Source: an uncultured Verrucomicrobiota bacterium (GTDB lineage Bacteria; Verrucomicrobiota; Kiritimatiellia; CAIVKH01). From it: 64,000 nucleotides of DNA. Positions 39,967-50,947 of the stretch are shown piece by piece (position 1 is the stretch's first letter; each line of letters starts with the position of its first letter). The notes beneath the pieces were generated by a model that saw only the letters and a program-made list of their open reading frames with translations, was not told where the DNA came from and made no database searches. The translations under genes and the position numbers were made by a program. The stretch spans positions 1 to 64,000 of the forward strand of contig CALKUH010000028.1 of NCBI GenBank assembly GCA_937996795.1, written 5' to 3'.

Positions 39967-40779
39967 ATGCTCGATAAAAGAAAGCACTGGGCGGAATTTG
40001 GCGATCAGCAGTGGATGTCCGGGTGGATCCGGGAGGGGTATTTGGATTGCCTGAATTTCGGGCTGCGCGTCGGCGGCCAGTTCAGACAACTTCACACGGT
40101 TTTCGCCGATTGGACGAAACGAAACGAACACCTGCCCATTCTTGATCTGGGCTCTGGCGGCGGCGGCCCCATAGAAACCATGCTTCGTGAAGCACACCGC
40201 TCGCGAACACGTCTTCCACAGATTTTCCTTTCCGACCTGCACCCGAGCGTCGACCATTACGCCAGGCTGTCGTCAGCATTTTCATCCCAGCAGCTTTCAT
40301 TTATTTCTCAGCCCGTTTCTGCAACCCAGACAGCGCATTTACAGTTCACCCTTCGAAGTCTGTGTGCAACGTTTCACCACTTCAGACCCGAAACGGCTCG
40401 CGATGTTATCCGCGACGCGCTCACCTGCGGCAGAAGCCTGCTGATCGTGGAGCCTCTTCAGCGCGATCTGCGGCATCTGCTGCTCGTTTTGCTTTCCGGC
40501 CCGTTTGCTTACATGCTCGCGCCCCTCTTCGCATCGCGATGGAGCTGGAGAAAATTCCTGTTCACCTCGATTGTGCCCATCCTGCCGCTCATGGTGATGT
40601 GGGACGGAGTAGTCAGCGTACTGCGGACGTATACCGCTTCCGAAATCAAGTCGCTTGTTCCCGAGGAACTGGCGCCATCCACCATGGTGACCCGTCACGA
40701 ACTTAAATACCTCGGGTTTTGGGGCGCAACCTGTGTTGAAATAAGTCGTGTGGATTTAGCTTCGGGCCCGTTGGCCTGA
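39967..40779 (+). CDS. Class I SAM-dependent methyltransferase-like protein
   Basis: A 270-residue protein with motif I LPILDLGSGGGGPIETML near residue 55, an acidic motif II (FLSDLHPSV), and a post-motif SLCATFHHFRPETARDVI, as in class I methyltransferases. A hydrophobic stretch of about 45 residues (about 165-210) may form a membrane-associated lid. The substrate is unknown; neighbours (FadL porin) hint at a lipid-like molecule. The start is uncertain. ATG 39967 gives the first residues that look folded, but an in-frame ATG at 39871 and one at 39763 exist, and none has a clear Shine-Dalgarno. Base composition (about 52-55 percent G+C in sampled rows) is unlike most of the window. Confidence 0.65.
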   Translation: MLDKRKHWAEFGDQQWMSGWIREGYLDCLNFGLRVGGQFRQLHTVFADWTKRNEHLPILDLGSGGGGPIETMLREAHRSRTRLPQIFLSDLHPSVDHYARLSSAFSSQQLSFISQPVSATQTAHLQFTLRSLCATFHHFRPETARDVIRDALTCGRSLLIVEPLQRDLRHLLLVLLSGPFAYMLAPLFASRWSWRKFLFTSIVPILPLMVMWDGVVSVLRTYTASEIKSLVPEELAPSTMVTRHELKYLGFWGATCVEISRVDLASGPLA

Positions 40780-40834
40780 CACAGTTGTCAACATTTTCTG
40801 CACAGGCCGACTTTTATTCCGCTTCATTCATAAC

Positions 40835-40856
40835 GTGCTGCACCTGAATTCAGCAC
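40835..40856. terminator. Hairpin in AT-rich gap
   Basis: GTGCTG (40835-40840) pairs with CAGCAC (40851-40856) around a ten-base loop, about 55 nt after the methyltransferase stop. An A-rich stretch follows near 40880. The gap 40780-41008 otherwise contains only AT-rich sequence that probably includes the promoter for the ketosynthase operon. I see no convincing -10/-35 pair. Confidence 0.3.
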
Positions 40857-41008
40857 ATCTGGCGGGATCGATTTCGCTTAATAAAAAGCCTTGCTTGTGT
40901 TCAATTTTGTCCGCTTAATTCATACGTGTACAGTTTTGAACGCATCTAGGGGGTTCGAGGTGGCCGCGGTTCTTTTCGGATAAAGAGGCCGCTGTTTATC
41001 GTGATTGC

Positions 41009-42250
41009 ATGCAGCCCAACACAAACACACGAGTCGTCATCACCGGCGTGGGGCCTGTCGCGGCGTGCGGCGTGGGGCGCGACGGGTTTTGGGATGCGCT
41101 GATCGCGGGGCGATCCGGGATTGGCCCGATCACGCTGTTTGACACCAAGGACTTCGACGCGCATCTCGCGGGCGAGGTGCGGGATTTCGATCTCCTGAAC
41201 TTCATTCATCCGCAAACGCCGCCCCGTCGGCTCTCCCGCCAAACGCAGTTGATCCTCGCGGCGGCGAAGCTTGCGATGGATGACAGCCGCCTGTCGGAAA
41301 CGCTGAATGGGCACCGCCGCCTCGTCCCGGTATGCCTCGGCGTCAGCACCAGCTCGTACAACATGGTGGAACAGGCTGCGGCGCAGTTGATCGAAAAAGG
41401 CCCGGGACGCGTCTCCGCCTACAGCAGCGCGGCCAGCCAGCCCCATCAGGCCGCGAGCATTGTCGCGGCGGAGTTTAATCTCGATGCCACGGCGCAAACC
41501 CTCTCCTCCGCGTGCCCGGCCGGGCTCGACGCGATCTGGACGGCCGCCAACCTGATCCGTTCCGGCAAAGCCGATGTCGCGATCACCGGTGGAGGCGATG
41601 CGCCGGTCTGCGCGCTCGGCATCGCGTGCCTGCAGCAATCCGGACTGGTCTCGCGCACGAAGCATTCGCCGGGCGGCCCCTTCAACCGGGGCAATGACTC
41701 CGGCATCATCTCCGAAGGCGCGGGCCTGCTCGTCCTGGAGGAGTACCACCACGCGATGGCGCGCGGGGCGGAGCCGTACGCGGAAATCATCAGCGCCGCC
41801 TCGCACATCGACAATGCGTCCGAGGACATGTTCGCCGGCCTCGCATTCGCGATGCGGCACGCCATCGCCGACGCCGGCCTAGCGCCGTCGGACATCGATT
41901 ACATCTGCGCGCACGGCTCGGGGCACCCGGCGCTCGACCGCGCAGAGGTCCGGATCATCAAGGAACTGTTCGGCGCGCACGCCTACCAGATTCCCGTCAG
42001 CTCGATCAAGGGCGCCGTCGGCAATCCCCTCGCGGCCGCAGGACCCTTGCAGACGATCGCGTGTGCGCTCGCGCTCCGGAACGGGATGATCCCCCCGACG
42101 GCCAATCTGACGGAACCGGACCCGGCGTGCGATCTGGATCACGTTCCGGGGCGCGGACGCCGCACCGAGGTGAATCGCATCCTGATCAACGCGCACGGCC
42201 TCGGCGGCGGCAACACGTCCCTCATCCTGCAGCGGGTGCCGCAGCCATGA
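41009..42250 (+). CDS. Beta-ketoacyl-ACP synthase-like protein (KAS I/II family)
   Basis: A 413-residue condensing enzyme. The nucleophile Cys169 sits in SSACPAG, the first His302 in AHGSGHPALD and Lys334 in SIKGAVGN. The second catalytic His expected a few residues later is Asn339 (GGC AAT CCC). The C-terminal glycine loop reads NAHGLGGGN rather than the usual NSFGFGGTN. The active site is thus Cys-His-Asn, as in FabH and chalcone synthase, on a FabF fold. The family condenses malonyl-ACP with acyl groups. No acyl carrier protein or ketoreductase lies nearby. Its stop overlaps the start of the PrsK-like kinase (ATGA), so it is in the signalling operon rather than a fatty-acid operon. Confidence 0.85.
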   Translation: MQPNTNTRVVITGVGPVAACGVGRDGFWDALIAGRSGIGPITLFDTKDFDAHLAGEVRDFDLLNFIHPQTPPRRLSRQTQLILAAAKLAMDDSRLSETLNGHRRLVPVCLGVSTSSYNMVEQAAAQLIEKGPGRVSAYSSAASQPHQAASIVAAEFNLDATAQTLSSACPAGLDAIWTAANLIRSGKADVAITGGGDAPVCALGIACLQQSGLVSRTKHSPGGPFNRGNDSGIISEGAGLLVLEEYHHAMARGAEPYAEIISAASHIDNASEDMFAGLAFAMRHAIADAGLAPSDIDYICAHGSGHPALDRAEVRIIKELFGAHAYQIPVSSIKGAVGNPLAAAGPLQTIACALALRNGMIPPTANLTEPDPACDLDHVPGRGRRTEVNRILINAHGLGGGNTSLILQRVPQP

Positions 42251-44748
42251 TGATCTTCCGCGTCATCCATGCGCTCACCTTCGCCGTCAGCATCGGCCTC
42301 GGCATTCTCGTCTTCCTGCAGAACCAGCGGCGCACCGCCAACCAGAGTTTCCTGGTCCTGACCGGCGCGCTGAGCCTGTGGCTCACGTTCATGATGCTGG
42401 CGTTCCAGTCCTCCTCCGCGGACATGTCCGCCTTCTACGTGCGCGCCACCAACAGCGCGGCCGTTTTCGTGCCGTACATCTTCGACTGCCTGCGCCTCGC
42501 GGTGATGCAGCCCGATCGGTCATTCCGGAAGGTGTTCCTGCACAATCCCGTCTGGCTCTTCACCTGCATCAGCATCGCCGTGATGTGCCAGACCCCGTTT
42601 TTCCTCAAGGGCGCGGAACTGCCCGCGAACCCGCTGCTGGACGTGCCGGTGCCCATCTACGGGCCCGGCATCATCGTCTACGGGGTGTACTTCCTCTCCA
42701 CGCTGCTCCTGCTCGTTTCGCGCTATTACCGCGACATCCGCGAGGCGGAGGGCATCCGCAAGACCGAACTTCAATTCATCATGCTGTCGTGGGCGACCGG
42801 CACCGTGGTGGGCGTGACATTCTCGATCGTAATCCCGGTGCTCACCGGCCTCCCGCAATCGGTCCAGTTCCTGCCGATCACCGCCCTCTTCATCCTCGGC
42901 ATCATTGCCTACGGCATCGCCACGCGCCGGATCATGGCGGTGGCCGACGTGCTGCGCCGCCTGACGGCGTACGCCCTGCTGACGGTCTACCTGATCGCCG
43001 TGTATGCATTCCTCTGGACCGTCTTCCAGTGGGCGTTTGAGCCGCTGGCGCTGGATCCGTTCTTCCCGCACCTGCTGGCAGCGCTCGTGGTGGCCTTCTC
43101 GATGGCGCCCGCGCACGGGGTGCTGCAGCAATTCGCAAACAAACTCTTCGTCAGCGTGGAAACCGTCGATGTGACCGCCGCGCTGCAAAAGGTCAACCGC
43201 ATCATCAACTCGATCACCACGCGCGAGGAACTGATGGAGCAGTTCGCCGCCCTCGTTGCGTCGTCCGTCGGCACTGATCGTGTGCAGATCCTGCTGGCGG
43301 AGGGCGATGTGCTGGCGCAGGCGCACCCGCGCCCCAGCTCCGAGCCGCGCGCGCGGATGGAGTTGCAGAATGCCCTCACCCGCACGCTGGTGAACTCGGC
43401 CGCGCCCCTCGCCACCGACATGCTCCAGCGCTTCCGCGCCACGGCGGAAGAGGTGCAGGCCGGCCACATCATCACCTCGCTCGGGTCGGTGCTTGCCGTC
43501 GGGGTCCACGCGAAGGAAGGCCTGAAAGGCATCGTCCTGCTGGGGCCCCGCCTGTCAGGCCGCATCTACGGCGCCACGGAACAGCGCGCGCTGCAGGTGC
43601 TCTGCAACCAGCTCGCGGTCGGACTCGACAACGCGGACCTCTACACGCAGGTCAAGGACAGCGCGATCTACAACGACATCCTCCTGGACAGCATCGTCTC
43701 CGGCATCATCGCCGCGAACAAGGAGGGCCGCGTCTCCGTGTGCAATCGCGAGGCGCTGCGCACGCTGCGCCTGCATCCCGAGGACGTGCTGCACCAGCCG
43801 ATCGAAAAATTGCCGCCCGCCCTCGCCCAAGCCCTGCGCACCACCCTGGAAACGGGCAGCGGATTGCGCAACATCGAGACGCGCATGGCCGTGCCCGGCG
43901 TCGACGACATGCCGGTCCGCTACAGCACCGCCCGCTTCAACAGCCACACCGGCAAACAACTCGGCGCGCTGCTGGTGCTCGAAGACCTCACCGCCTTCAA
44001 AAAACTCGAGAGCCAGGTGCGACGCACCGACCGCCTCGCCAGCATCGGCACCCTCTCCGCCGGCATGGCGCACGAGATCAAGAACCCCCTCGTCACGCTC
44101 AAGACCTTCACGCAGCTGCTGCCCGAGCGCTACCAGGACGCCGACTTCCGCGACACGTTTTCCTCACTCGTCGGCCAGGAGGTGAAGCGCATCGACTCGA
44201 TCGTCAACCAGCTCCTGCGCTTCGCGCGCCCCGCCAAGCCCAGCCTCCACCCGATGCACGTCAACGAGGTCCTCGACAACACCCTGCGCCTCGTCCACCA
44301 GCAACTGAAGCAGAAGAACATCCAGCTCACCCGGGAATACCACGCGCCGAGCGACCTGATCCTCGGCGACGCCGACCTGCTGGTGCAGGCCTTCCTCAAT
44401 TTCTTCCTGAACGCGATCGACTCGATGGACGCGGGCGGCACGCTCACCGTCCGCACGGAACACATCGAACTGGAGACCAACCAGATCACGCTCGACGGAC
44501 GCCTGGCGACCGAAACCACGCTCCGCATCGCGATCCGCGACACCGGCCACGGCATCAAGCCCGAGGACATCCCGCACGTGTTCGATCCCTTCTTCACCAC
44601 CAAGACGTCCGGCACCGGGCTCGGCCTTTCCGTTTCCCACGGCATCATCAGCGAACACAAAGGCATGATCGACGTGGAGAGCGAGGTCGAGAAGGGCGCG
44701 ACATTTTACCTCTTCTTCCCGGTCGCCAAGCGGGAGGCGCTGGTATGA
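42247..44748 (+). CDS. prsK: PrsK-like membrane sensor histidine kinase
   Basis: An 833-residue kinase. The N-terminal third (about 1-300) has eight or so membrane helices of the 7TM-like type found in PrsK, the PEP-CTERM/exosortase-linked kinase. A GAF-like domain (about 310-475) and a PAS domain (about 480-600) follow. HisKA has the acceptor in MAHEIKNPLVTLKTF (His near 610), and the HATPase ends with TKTSGTGLGLSVSHG. It is coupled by ATGA overlaps to the ketosynthase before it and the second kinase after it. The assignment to PrsK rests on architecture and on the PrsR-like activator two genes downstream. No exosortase is in the window. Confidence 0.82.
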   Translation: MMIFRVIHALTFAVSIGLGILVFLQNQRRTANQSFLVLTGALSLWLTFMMLAFQSSSADMSAFYVRATNSAAVFVPYIFDCLRLAVMQPDRSFRKVFLHNPVWLFTCISIAVMCQTPFFLKGAELPANPLLDVPVPIYGPGIIVYGVYFLSTLLLLVSRYYRDIREAEGIRKTELQFIMLSWATGTVVGVTFSIVIPVLTGLPQSVQFLPITALFILGIIAYGIATRRIMAVADVLRRLTAYALLTVYLIAVYAFLWTVFQWAFEPLALDPFFPHLLAALVVAFSMAPAHGVLQQFANKLFVSVETVDVTAALQKVNRIINSITTREELMEQFAALVASSVGTDRVQILLAEGDVLAQAHPRPSSEPRARMELQNALTRTLVNSAAPLATDMLQRFRATAEEVQAGHIITSLGSVLAVGVHAKEGLKGIVLLGPRLSGRIYGATEQRALQVLCNQLAVGLDNADLYTQVKDSAIYNDILLDSIVSGIIAANKEGRVSVCNREALRTLRLHPEDVLHQPIEKLPPALAQALRTTLETGSGLRNIETRMAVPGVDDMPVRYSTARFNSHTGKQLGALLVLEDLTAFKKLESQVRRTDRLASIGTLSAGMAHEIKNPLVTLKTFTQLLPERYQDADFRDTFSSLVGQEVKRIDSIVNQLLRFARPAKPSLHPMHVNEVLDNTLRLVHQQLKQKNIQLTREYHAPSDLILGDADLLVQAFLNFFLNAIDSMDAGGTLTVRTEHIELETNQITLDGRLATETTLRIAIRDTGHGIKPEDIPHVFDPFFTTKTSGTGLGLSVSHGIISEHKGMIDVESEVEKGATFYLFFPVAKREALV

Positions 44749-46744
44749 ACCTGCCGCCTCCACTCCTGATCCACTCGCGGGACCCCGCCCTGCTCCGCCG
44801 CCTCCAAACCGTGGCGCGCTCGCACGGCGAACCGTATTGCACGGACAACCGCGCGGACCTGGAAAATGCGTGCAGCCGCATGAGCCCGGCCGTGCTGCTG
44901 CTGGACCTGCGCCTCGGCGAGCCGCGGGATTACCTGCCCGACTTCCTGCGCCGCTATCCGGGCCTCTGCATCATCGCGCTGGGCGATGCCCGATCCGACC
45001 CCGCCCTCGTGGCCGAGGCGAACGGCGCATATGCGATCGAAGACCTGGCCGCGGACGCGCGGCGCATCCAGAATGTCCTCGCCCGCGCGCTGGAGCATGT
45101 GCAGGTGCGCCAGGAGAATGAACACCTGCGCGCGGAGTCCGCGCGCCTGCCGCGCGAACCCGCCGCGCGAAGCGTCCGCCCGGAGCGCATGGATACGCCG
45201 CACTCGCTGCGGCACCTCTCCCGCGCGCTGCAACACCTCGGCGACATCGACGCCATGCTGGACCGTGTCGTGGAAGGCATCGCCGCCACCGCCAAGGTCA
45301 CGCGAGCCGGCGTCTTCGCCCAGCGGCAGGCATCCGAACCCTACCGCCTGGTCTCCGCGCTGCGCTGCTCCGACGAGACGCGCCGCCTCACCTACAAACC
45401 CGCCGATCCCCTCGTCCAGTGGCTCGACCGCCACGCCCATCTCGTCGCGCGCGCGACCCTCGACGCCATCGCCGACCCGCGCGAGCGCGCGCTGCTGCAG
45501 CGCCATCTCGATGCGCAGGGCGCTGAAATCCTTGCGCCCATCCACGCGCGAGGGCGTTTGATCGGATGGATCCTCATCGGACACCGCGCCACGGGCCTGC
45601 CCTTCGACTACACCGACCTTGAGGACCTCTCCAGCGCGATCGATCACATCTCCACCGCGCTCGAAAACGCGCTGCTCTATGAGGAGGTCGCGCGCCAGAA
45701 GTCGCTCGCCGAAACGCTGCTGCACTCCCTCCCCACTGGGATCGTCGCGGCGGACGAGCAAGGCATCGTGCGCTGGTTCAGCACGGCGGCGAAGGACATG
45801 CTCGCCATCGCGCCCGAAAAGGCAGTCGGCCACCCGGTCGAGGCCCTGGGCAGCCGGATCGCGGACATGATCCGCCGGACAATCGAGGGCGAGCTGTTCG
45901 AATTCCCGCAGGCCTGGACCGACCCGCTCACCCGCCGCGCGATCTACGTGCAGACGCGCCGGCTCGGCGCGCCCGCCAAATGCCTCGGCGCGGTGGCGAT
46001 GATCCAGGACATCACCGCGCAGCGCGCGCTGCAGGAGAAGCAGGAACAGATCGAACGCGCCGCCTTCTGGAACGAACTCGCCGCCAGCATGTCGCACGAG
46101 ATCCGGAATCCGCTCGTCGCCATCAAGACCTTCGCCCAGTTGCTGCCGGAGCGCTACAATGACGAGGACTTCCGCGCGGACTTCAGCAAGCTGGTTTCCC
46201 ACGAGGTGGACCGGCTCAACAGCATCATCGACCAGATCAATGATTTCGCGCATCCGCCCGAATTGACCTTCGGCGCGCTCGACATCCGCCAGCCGCTCAA
46301 ACACAGCATCGACCAGGTGTTGCCCCCGGGCAAACGCAACGGCGTGCGCATTTCGGCGCGCCTGGACGAGGACCTGCCGCCGGTCTGGGGCGATGAACGC
46401 GCGCTGGCGGATTGTTTCGGCCACCTGCTGCGCAATTCGATGGAGGCGCTCGCGCACCGCAAGGACGCGCAGATCGACCTGACCGCCGCGCGGCTGCCCA
46501 ACGGCGGCAGCGGCAAGGGCGTGGCCATCACCATTCGCGACAACGGCAACGGCATACCCGCGGAAATCCGCGACAAGGTGTTTTCACCGTTCTGCACCAC
46601 GAAGGCCCGCGGCATGGGGCTCGGCCTTCCCATCGTGAAACGCACCGTGGTGGATCACAACGGGCGGGTGCAGATTGACACGGGTGAACAGGGCACGGCG
46701 GTCACCGTCACCCTGCCGGTGGTCGGCGTGGGGGGAGAAAAATC

Positions 46745-46748
<4 letters not shown>
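44745..46748 (+). CDS. Soluble histidine kinase with degenerate receiver, GAF and PAS
   Basis: A 667-residue kinase without membrane segments. The N-terminal 115 residues resemble a receiver (VLLLDLRLGEPRDYLPDF keeps the phospho-Asp position), but the acid pocket at the start reads IHSRDP, so phosphorylation is doubtful. A GAF domain (about 145-310), a PAS domain (about 315-435), HisKA (MSHEIRNPLVAIKTFAQLLPERY, His near 450) and HATPase follow. The HisKA core is strikingly similar to that of the preceding kinase, which points to tandem duplication. It has GGGAGG upstream, overlaps the previous gene by four bases and the next by four. Confidence 0.85.
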
Positions 46749-48124
<1,376 letters not shown>

Positions 48125-48189
48125 CGCCCCTCTTTGGGCTGGCACTGGCCGCCCGGTTTGTGTTTCGTATCGGCTCACGTCGAGGACGC

Positions 48190-49131
48190 ATGATGAAACG
48201 TTGCATGGTGACCGGCGCGGCCGGGTTTATTGGATCGCATTTGAGCGAGGCGCTGACCGCCCGCGGGGTCGAGGTGGTGGGCGTCGACACGTTCATCCCC
48301 TACTACCCGCGTCCGCTCAAGGAGGCGAATCTCCAGGCGCTCCGCGCGCGGAAGAACTTCCACTTCCATGAGGTGGACCTGCGCACGGGCGACCTGGCCC
48401 CGCTGGTGGACGGGTGCGACGTGGTGTTCCACCTCGCCGCGATGCCCGGCCTGATGAAGAGCTGGAGCGATTTTTCGCTCTACAACACCTGCAATTGCGA
48501 CGCCACGCTGCGCCTGCTTGAAGCCGCGCGCGCGGTGAAGCTGCCCCAGTTCATCCACGTCTCCACCTCCAGCGTCTACGGCAAGGAAGCCACGCAGGGC
48601 GAGGACGCGCCGCTGCAACCCTTCTCGCCCTACGGCATCACCAAACTCGCCGCGGAAAATCTCTGCCGCGCATTTGAATCCAACTTCGGCCTGCCCATCA
48701 CGATCCTGCGCTACTTTTCGGTGTACGGCCCGCGCCAGCGCCCCGACATGGCCTACAACATCCTCGTCCGCACGCTGCTCACCGGCGGCACCTTCACGAT
48801 GTTCGGCGACGGCGAGCAGACGCGCAGCAACACCTACGTGGCGGATTGTGTCAACGCGACGATCCTCGCGGCGGAAAAACGGGACGCCGCGCTCGGCCAG
48901 GTCTTCAACGTCGGCGGCGGCGAAATCGTCTCGCTCAACGCCGTCATCCGCCAGCTCGAAGCGCTGACCGGGAAGCGGGCGAACATCGACCGCAAGCCCC
49001 CGCGCCCCGGCGACCAGAAACACACCGCCGCCAATATCGACAAAGCCCGCCGCCTGCTCGGCTACACCCCCGCCACCCCCTACGCCACCGGCCTCAAAGC
49101 CCAGGTGGACTGGCAGCGCGCGCAGGGCTAG
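48190..49131 (+). CDS. NAD-dependent nucleotide-sugar epimerase
   Basis: A 313-residue extended short-chain dehydrogenase. It has the N-terminal GAAGFIGSH, HVSTSSVYGK with the catalytic Ser/Thr, and YGITKLAAE with the Tyr-x3-Lys. Downstream are VYGPRQRPDMA and the C-terminal DQKHTAANIDKARRLLGY. The closest groups I know are UDP-glucuronate 4-epimerases and UDP-glucose 4-epimerases; the substrate is not fixed by sequence alone. It starts 65 nt after the activator gene, and would supply sugars for surface polysaccharide, consistent with the PrsK/PrsR-like module upstream. Confidence 0.88.
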   Translation: MMKRCMVTGAAGFIGSHLSEALTARGVEVVGVDTFIPYYPRPLKEANLQALRARKNFHFHEVDLRTGDLAPLVDGCDVVFHLAAMPGLMKSWSDFSLYNTCNCDATLRLLEAARAVKLPQFIHVSTSSVYGKEATQGEDAPLQPFSPYGITKLAAENLCRAFESNFGLPITILRYFSVYGPRQRPDMAYNILVRTLLTGGTFTMFGDGEQTRSNTYVADCVNATILAAEKRDAALGQVFNVGGGEIVSLNAVIRQLEALTGKRANIDRKPPRPGDQKHTAANIDKARRLLGYTPATPYATGLKAQVDWQRAQG

Positions 49132-49203
49132 TCAGCACGCTTCGTTTTCCCGGCCGGCGAACGGCCTTATACGAGCGTCCGGCTTTCTGGTACGCTATCC
49201 CGA

Positions 49204-50934
49204 ATGCGGGTTCGGCATGGCATCGTGGTTCTGGCGGCGGCTTGGGTTGCGCACGCGACGGGCCGCGCCCAGGAATGGGAGCCGGACGCCTATGACATCG
49301 GGACGCCGGTGTTGCAGGACATCTGGGTGGACCCCGTCAACGGCCACGATGCGAATTCCGGCGCCACCTCAAACCTCGCCGTGCGCTCGGTGACGGAAGC
49401 GTGGAGCCGCATCCCGATGGGCGCCCCGCTCGCATCCACCGGCTACCGGCTTCGCCTGCTGCCCGGGGTCCACTCGAATGCGCCGAATTACTGGGAATCG
49501 CGCCACGGCACCGCCATCCACCCCGTGCTGCTGGCGGCGGAAGGCGCGCCCGGCAGCGCGATCCTGCCCGACCCCAATATCTTTGATTGCGCCCGCCTTT
49601 ACTTTGTCGGGCTCCACTTCAGCAAACAGGCCGACGGAGGCGATGCCTTCCACCTCGAACGCTGCCGGCATGTGCTGCTGCGCCAGTGCACCGTGTCAGG
49701 CCATGGGTTCGCCCACGAAACAATCAAGGTCAACCAGAGCCAGCACATCTACATCGAAGACTGCGAAATTTCAGGCGCGGGCGACAATGCGGTGGATTTT
49801 GTCGCGGTGCAGCATGGTCACATCCTGCGGTCCCGCATTTCCGATGCCGGCGACTGGGCGGTTTATGTCAAAGGCGGCTCCGCGCAGATTCTCATCGAGG
49901 GCAACGAGGTCTTCGACGCGGGGACCGGGGGCATCACCGCCGGACAGGGCACCGGATTCGAGTTCATGACCCACCCGTGGCTGCACTACGAAGCCTGCGA
50001 CGTAAAGATCGTGAACAACCTGATCCGCGACACCGCGGGCGCGGGACTCGGCGTAAACGGCGGCTACAACATCCTGCTCGCGCACAACACGCTGGTGCGT
50101 GTCGGCTCGATCAGCCACGTCATCGAAGTCGTGCACGGCATGCGGGGATGCGACGGCGATTCCGCGGCCTGTGAAAGCAACCGCCTCGCGGGCGGCTGGG
50201 GCACGGCAGGCTCGGAAGCGCAATACATTCCGAATCGCAACGTCTACATCTACAACAACATCGTCTACAACCCGGCGCCGTTCCAAAGCCGGTGGCAGCA
50301 CTTCGCGATCCACGGGGCCCGCACGCCGCCGCCCGGATCGAACGTGCCGTCGCCCGCTTTCGCGGACGACAACCTGCGCATCCGCGGGAACCTGATCTGG
50401 AACGGCCCCGCGCATCACGACCTGCTCGGCGACTCCTCCGGATGCACGAACGGAAACCCGACATGTTTCGCGGCGCAACTGCTGGCGGACAACCACATCA
50501 ACACCCTGCGTCCGCATTTCGTGCAGGAGGCGACCGGCGATTACCGGCCGTCGGTCACCGGGAATATCTTCATCGCCACCACGTACCCCATCCCCGACTT
50601 CCCCGGCGGCGACCGGCCGGCGCCGCCCGAGATCCCGGAAGGCGTGCTGTCCAACGAGGTGCCGCGCGAGCGGAACCGGTATCCGCGCAACCAGCAGCAC
50701 CGGCCACCCGGCGCATACACCGGCGGATCCAGCATGCGGATGGAGCAGATCAGCCCCGGCGCCGTTACGCTGCGCGGAGAACGGGGATATCGCTATGCGA
50801 TCGAGGCCGCCAGTGGCGCGACGGACTGGAGCGGGGTGGCGGTGGTCAGCAACGCGGCGGACACGCGGATGGAAGCCGCCATATCCGTCACCCACACCAT
50901 GCGCCAGTTCCGCGCGCGGTTGTTGCCGCCGTGA
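49204..50934 (+). CDS. Secreted right-handed beta-helix protein
   Basis: A 576-residue exported protein. The signal peptide probably ends after GRA near residue 21. It is followed by a WVDPVNGHDANSG segment, typical of proteins with parallel beta-helix repeats (pectate-lyase-like or DUF1565 proteins). Repeating turns such as NVYIYNNIVYN, NLRIRGNLIWN and DVKIVNNLIRDT, with asparagine ladders, fill residues 130-420. Paired Cys residues (CDGDSAAC, CTNGNPTC) suggest disulfides. The C-terminal 90 residues form a small beta domain. A lyase or adhesin role is possible; catalytic residues are not identifiable. TACGCT ends six bases before the ATG, suggesting a leaderless transcript. Confidence 0.85.
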   Translation: MRVRHGIVVLAAAWVAHATGRAQEWEPDAYDIGTPVLQDIWVDPVNGHDANSGATSNLAVRSVTEAWSRIPMGAPLASTGYRLRLLPGVHSNAPNYWESRHGTAIHPVLLAAEGAPGSAILPDPNIFDCARLYFVGLHFSKQADGGDAFHLERCRHVLLRQCTVSGHGFAHETIKVNQSQHIYIEDCEISGAGDNAVDFVAVQHGHILRSRISDAGDWAVYVKGGSAQILIEGNEVFDAGTGGITAGQGTGFEFMTHPWLHYEACDVKIVNNLIRDTAGAGLGVNGGYNILLAHNTLVRVGSISHVIEVVHGMRGCDGDSAACESNRLAGGWGTAGSEAQYIPNRNVYIYNNIVYNPAPFQSRWQHFAIHGARTPPPGSNVPSPAFADDNLRIRGNLIWNGPAHHDLLGDSSGCTNGNPTCFAAQLLADNHINTLRPHFVQEATGDYRPSVTGNIFIATTYPIPDFPGGDRPAPPEIPEGVLSNEVPRERNRYPRNQQHRPPGAYTGGSSMRMEQISPGAVTLRGERGYRYAIEAASGATDWSGVAVVSNAADTRMEAAISVTHTMRQFRARLLPP

Positions 50935-50947
50935 TCGGGGTGCGCCG

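Noticed and set aside
40940..40970. tRNA-like GGTTCGAGG box
   Set aside because: No matching acceptor, D or anticodon arms can be folded around it; chance similarity to a T-loop.
43740..44744. Upstream in-frame extension of the second kinase
   Set aside because: It lies within the PrsK-like gene in another frame. ATG 44745 has GGGAGG and overlaps the previous stop as ATGA.
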